DNA from: a virus
Length of the DNA stretch: 40,738 nt
Strand: one strand, 5' to 3'
IMG/VR virus record: IMGVR_UViG_3300050034_000297
Span: 1-40,738 of that record
Notes under the pieces: generated by a model
What the model was told of the DNA's origin: nothing
Databases searched by the model: none
The model's input: the letters and a program-made list of their open reading frames with translations, nothing else
Position numbers and translations under genes: made by a program
Shown here: positions 39,839 through 40,738 of the stretch, piece by piece
Numbering within the stretch: position 1 is the stretch's first letter
Layout: every line of letters begins with the position of its first letter

Positions 39839-39867
39839 TTTACACGCTCTGATGTTCGTATTATATA
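39839..39867 (+). promoter_or_regulatory. Sigma70-type promoter of the methyltransferase gene
   Basis: TTTACA at 39839-39844, a 17-base spacer and TATATA at 39862-39867 match sigma70 boxes closely. They lie about 40 bases before the GTG start, in the gap after the tailspike stop. This would express the gene independently of the phage operon. Confidence 0.65.
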
Positions 39868-39905
39868 CTTTTATTTTCTTTAATCCAAAAGGGGAGGACG
39901 TCTGA

Positions 39906-40738
39906 GTGGAAAGCATTCTAGGAATTTTTAATAGGCCGGAGTATTTGTTTTCTTTTTTGGCTATTTTTCGCAAAGTTTTCAACTGGGGTCGCCATAAAGG
40001 GGAAAAAGATGTATATCTTAGATGGGGTTTGCCTATCAAGGTAGATACCAACGAGGTGATTGGATGGAAAATATTTCATGCTGGAGTGTTCGATATTTCT
40101 GTTACTGAGGCCATTTTCCGACTGACGTGCAGAGACGACATCTTCATCGACGTTGGTGCCAATATCGGTTTTATGGCGTCAGCTGCTCTAGTGTCCGGGG
40201 CGAAAAGAATCATTGCTTTTGAACCACATCCAATTATTTTCAAACGATTGGAGGAAAACATTAATTCGTGGATAGAGAATAACCCGATTGTCGGTGAAAT
40301 CATCGTATCTCGCCGAGAAGCGATTAGCGACAAAACTGGAGAATCACATCTAAGAATTCCACGGGGGAAATTTTTAGGAAATCACGGGGTGTCTACTTTA
40401 GAAAAAATTTCTACTCACAGTATTGACGCGTATGATGATATAATTGTGAAAACTTCCACACTTTCTTCGGTGTGCCTCCAATATGGCCAATCAATTGGCG
40501 TACTTAAGATCGATGTTGAAGGACACGAATTGAGCGTTCTTCGTGGCGGAAAAAATATGCTTGAACATCATAGAATAAGAGATATTATTTTTGAAAATAA
40601 TGATGGCTTTAAGTCAGATGTCGCAGAGTTCCTACGGAGTTTTGGGTACGTGGTTTTTGGCCTAAACCAGACACCTTTCGGCCCAATTCTCTTGGAAGAT
40701 GATGCCCAAAAATTATTATTATTCTACCACGCAAATGC
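39906..40738 (+). CDS. FkbM-family methyltransferase, partial
   Basis: The frame starts with GTG at 39906 (GGGGAGG eight bases upstream) and runs off the right edge after 277 codons. It has the S-adenosylmethionine site IDVGANIGFMASAAL (about residues 81-95), IIAFEPHP (about 102-109) and LKIDVEGHELSVLRGG (about 199-214), the FkbM pattern. These enzymes O-methylate sugars or other small acceptors and often modify capsule, LPS or glycans. Its AT-rich codon use, own promoter and place after the tailspike suggest an acquired gene for surface modification in a lysogen. The C-terminus is not visible. Confidence 0.88.
   Translation, partial: MESILGIFNRPEYLFSFLAIFRKVFNWGRHKGEKDVYLRWGLPIKVDTNEVIGWKIFHAGVFDISVTEAIFRLTCRDDIFIDVGANIGFMASAALVSGAKRIIAFEPHPIIFKRLEENINSWIENNPIVGEIIVSRREAISDKTGESHLRIPRGKFLGNHGVSTLEKISTHSIDAYDDIIVKTSTLSSVCLQYGQSIGVLKIDVEGHELSVLRGGKNMLEHHRIRDIIFENNDGFKSDVAEFLRSFGYVVFGLNQTPFGPILLEDDAQKLLLFYHAN

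Overview
The window is almost entirely one temperate, tailed double-stranded DNA phage, with no recognisable host gene at either edge. The evidence for lysogeny is a tyrosine-recombinase integrase next to an excisionase-like gene, with an attP-like region of repeats beside it. The virion looks podovirus-like. There is a portal, scaffold, HK97-type major capsid protein, an adaptor, a 904-residue tail-hub or stabilisation-type protein, candidate internal virion proteins, and fibre and tailspike proteins. I see no tape measure, sheath or major tail tube gene. The sequence is moderately GC-rich except for an AT-rich right end. Two fibre proteins carry secretory signal peptides on a VTATV-type repeat scaffold, which I associate loosely with soil Acidobacteriota viromes. 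The host assignment is a weak inference.

Layout. Positions 1-3499 read leftwards: a cut-off gene, a PD-(D/E)XK nuclease, a coiled-coil protein, a small ribbon-helix-helix-like protein, a DnaB-type helicase and a winged-helix replication-initiation-type protein. Positions 3634-6213 form a second leftward operon of coupled genes: a RecE-like exonuclease, a putative single-strand-binding partner, small proteins and Xis. It ends in a rho-independent terminator. The integrase (6468-7655, leftward) has its own promoter and lies back to back with a rightward HTH regulator candidate (7844-8230). Positions 8219-10030 hold two leftward accessory strings of very small, translationally coupled genes, several of them membrane or exported. 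Positions 10031-11085 are a low-complexity and regulatory stretch ending in the rightward promoter.

From 11086 everything reads rightwards. First come small genes, of which six make zinc-ribbon or cysteine-motif proteins. They are followed by the large terminase, a gene with an apparent programmed -1 frameshift, the portal, a cluster of tiny Lys/Arg-rich proteins, scaffold, capsid, a terminator, adaptor, a homing endonuclease insertion, tail hub, internal virion proteins, fibre and tailspike. An FkbM methyltransferase with its own promoter runs off the right end and looks like a lysogenic-conversion 'moron'.

The most interesting signals are these. (1) The gene after the large terminase has two slippery heptamers exactly where coding character moves to the -1 frame. 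(2) The palindrome TTTGCAAA occurs at least 16 times, five of them in control regions, which recalls a dispersed operator ('stoperator') system. (3) A second, unrelated 13-17 bp DNA word is repeated four times at or near gene ends. (4) Three operon heads share a repeated element. (5) There is a cluster of protamine-like micro-proteins between portal and capsid genes. (6) The homing endonuclease carries two GIY-YIG domains. All calls come from reading the sequence by eye; no database search was run.
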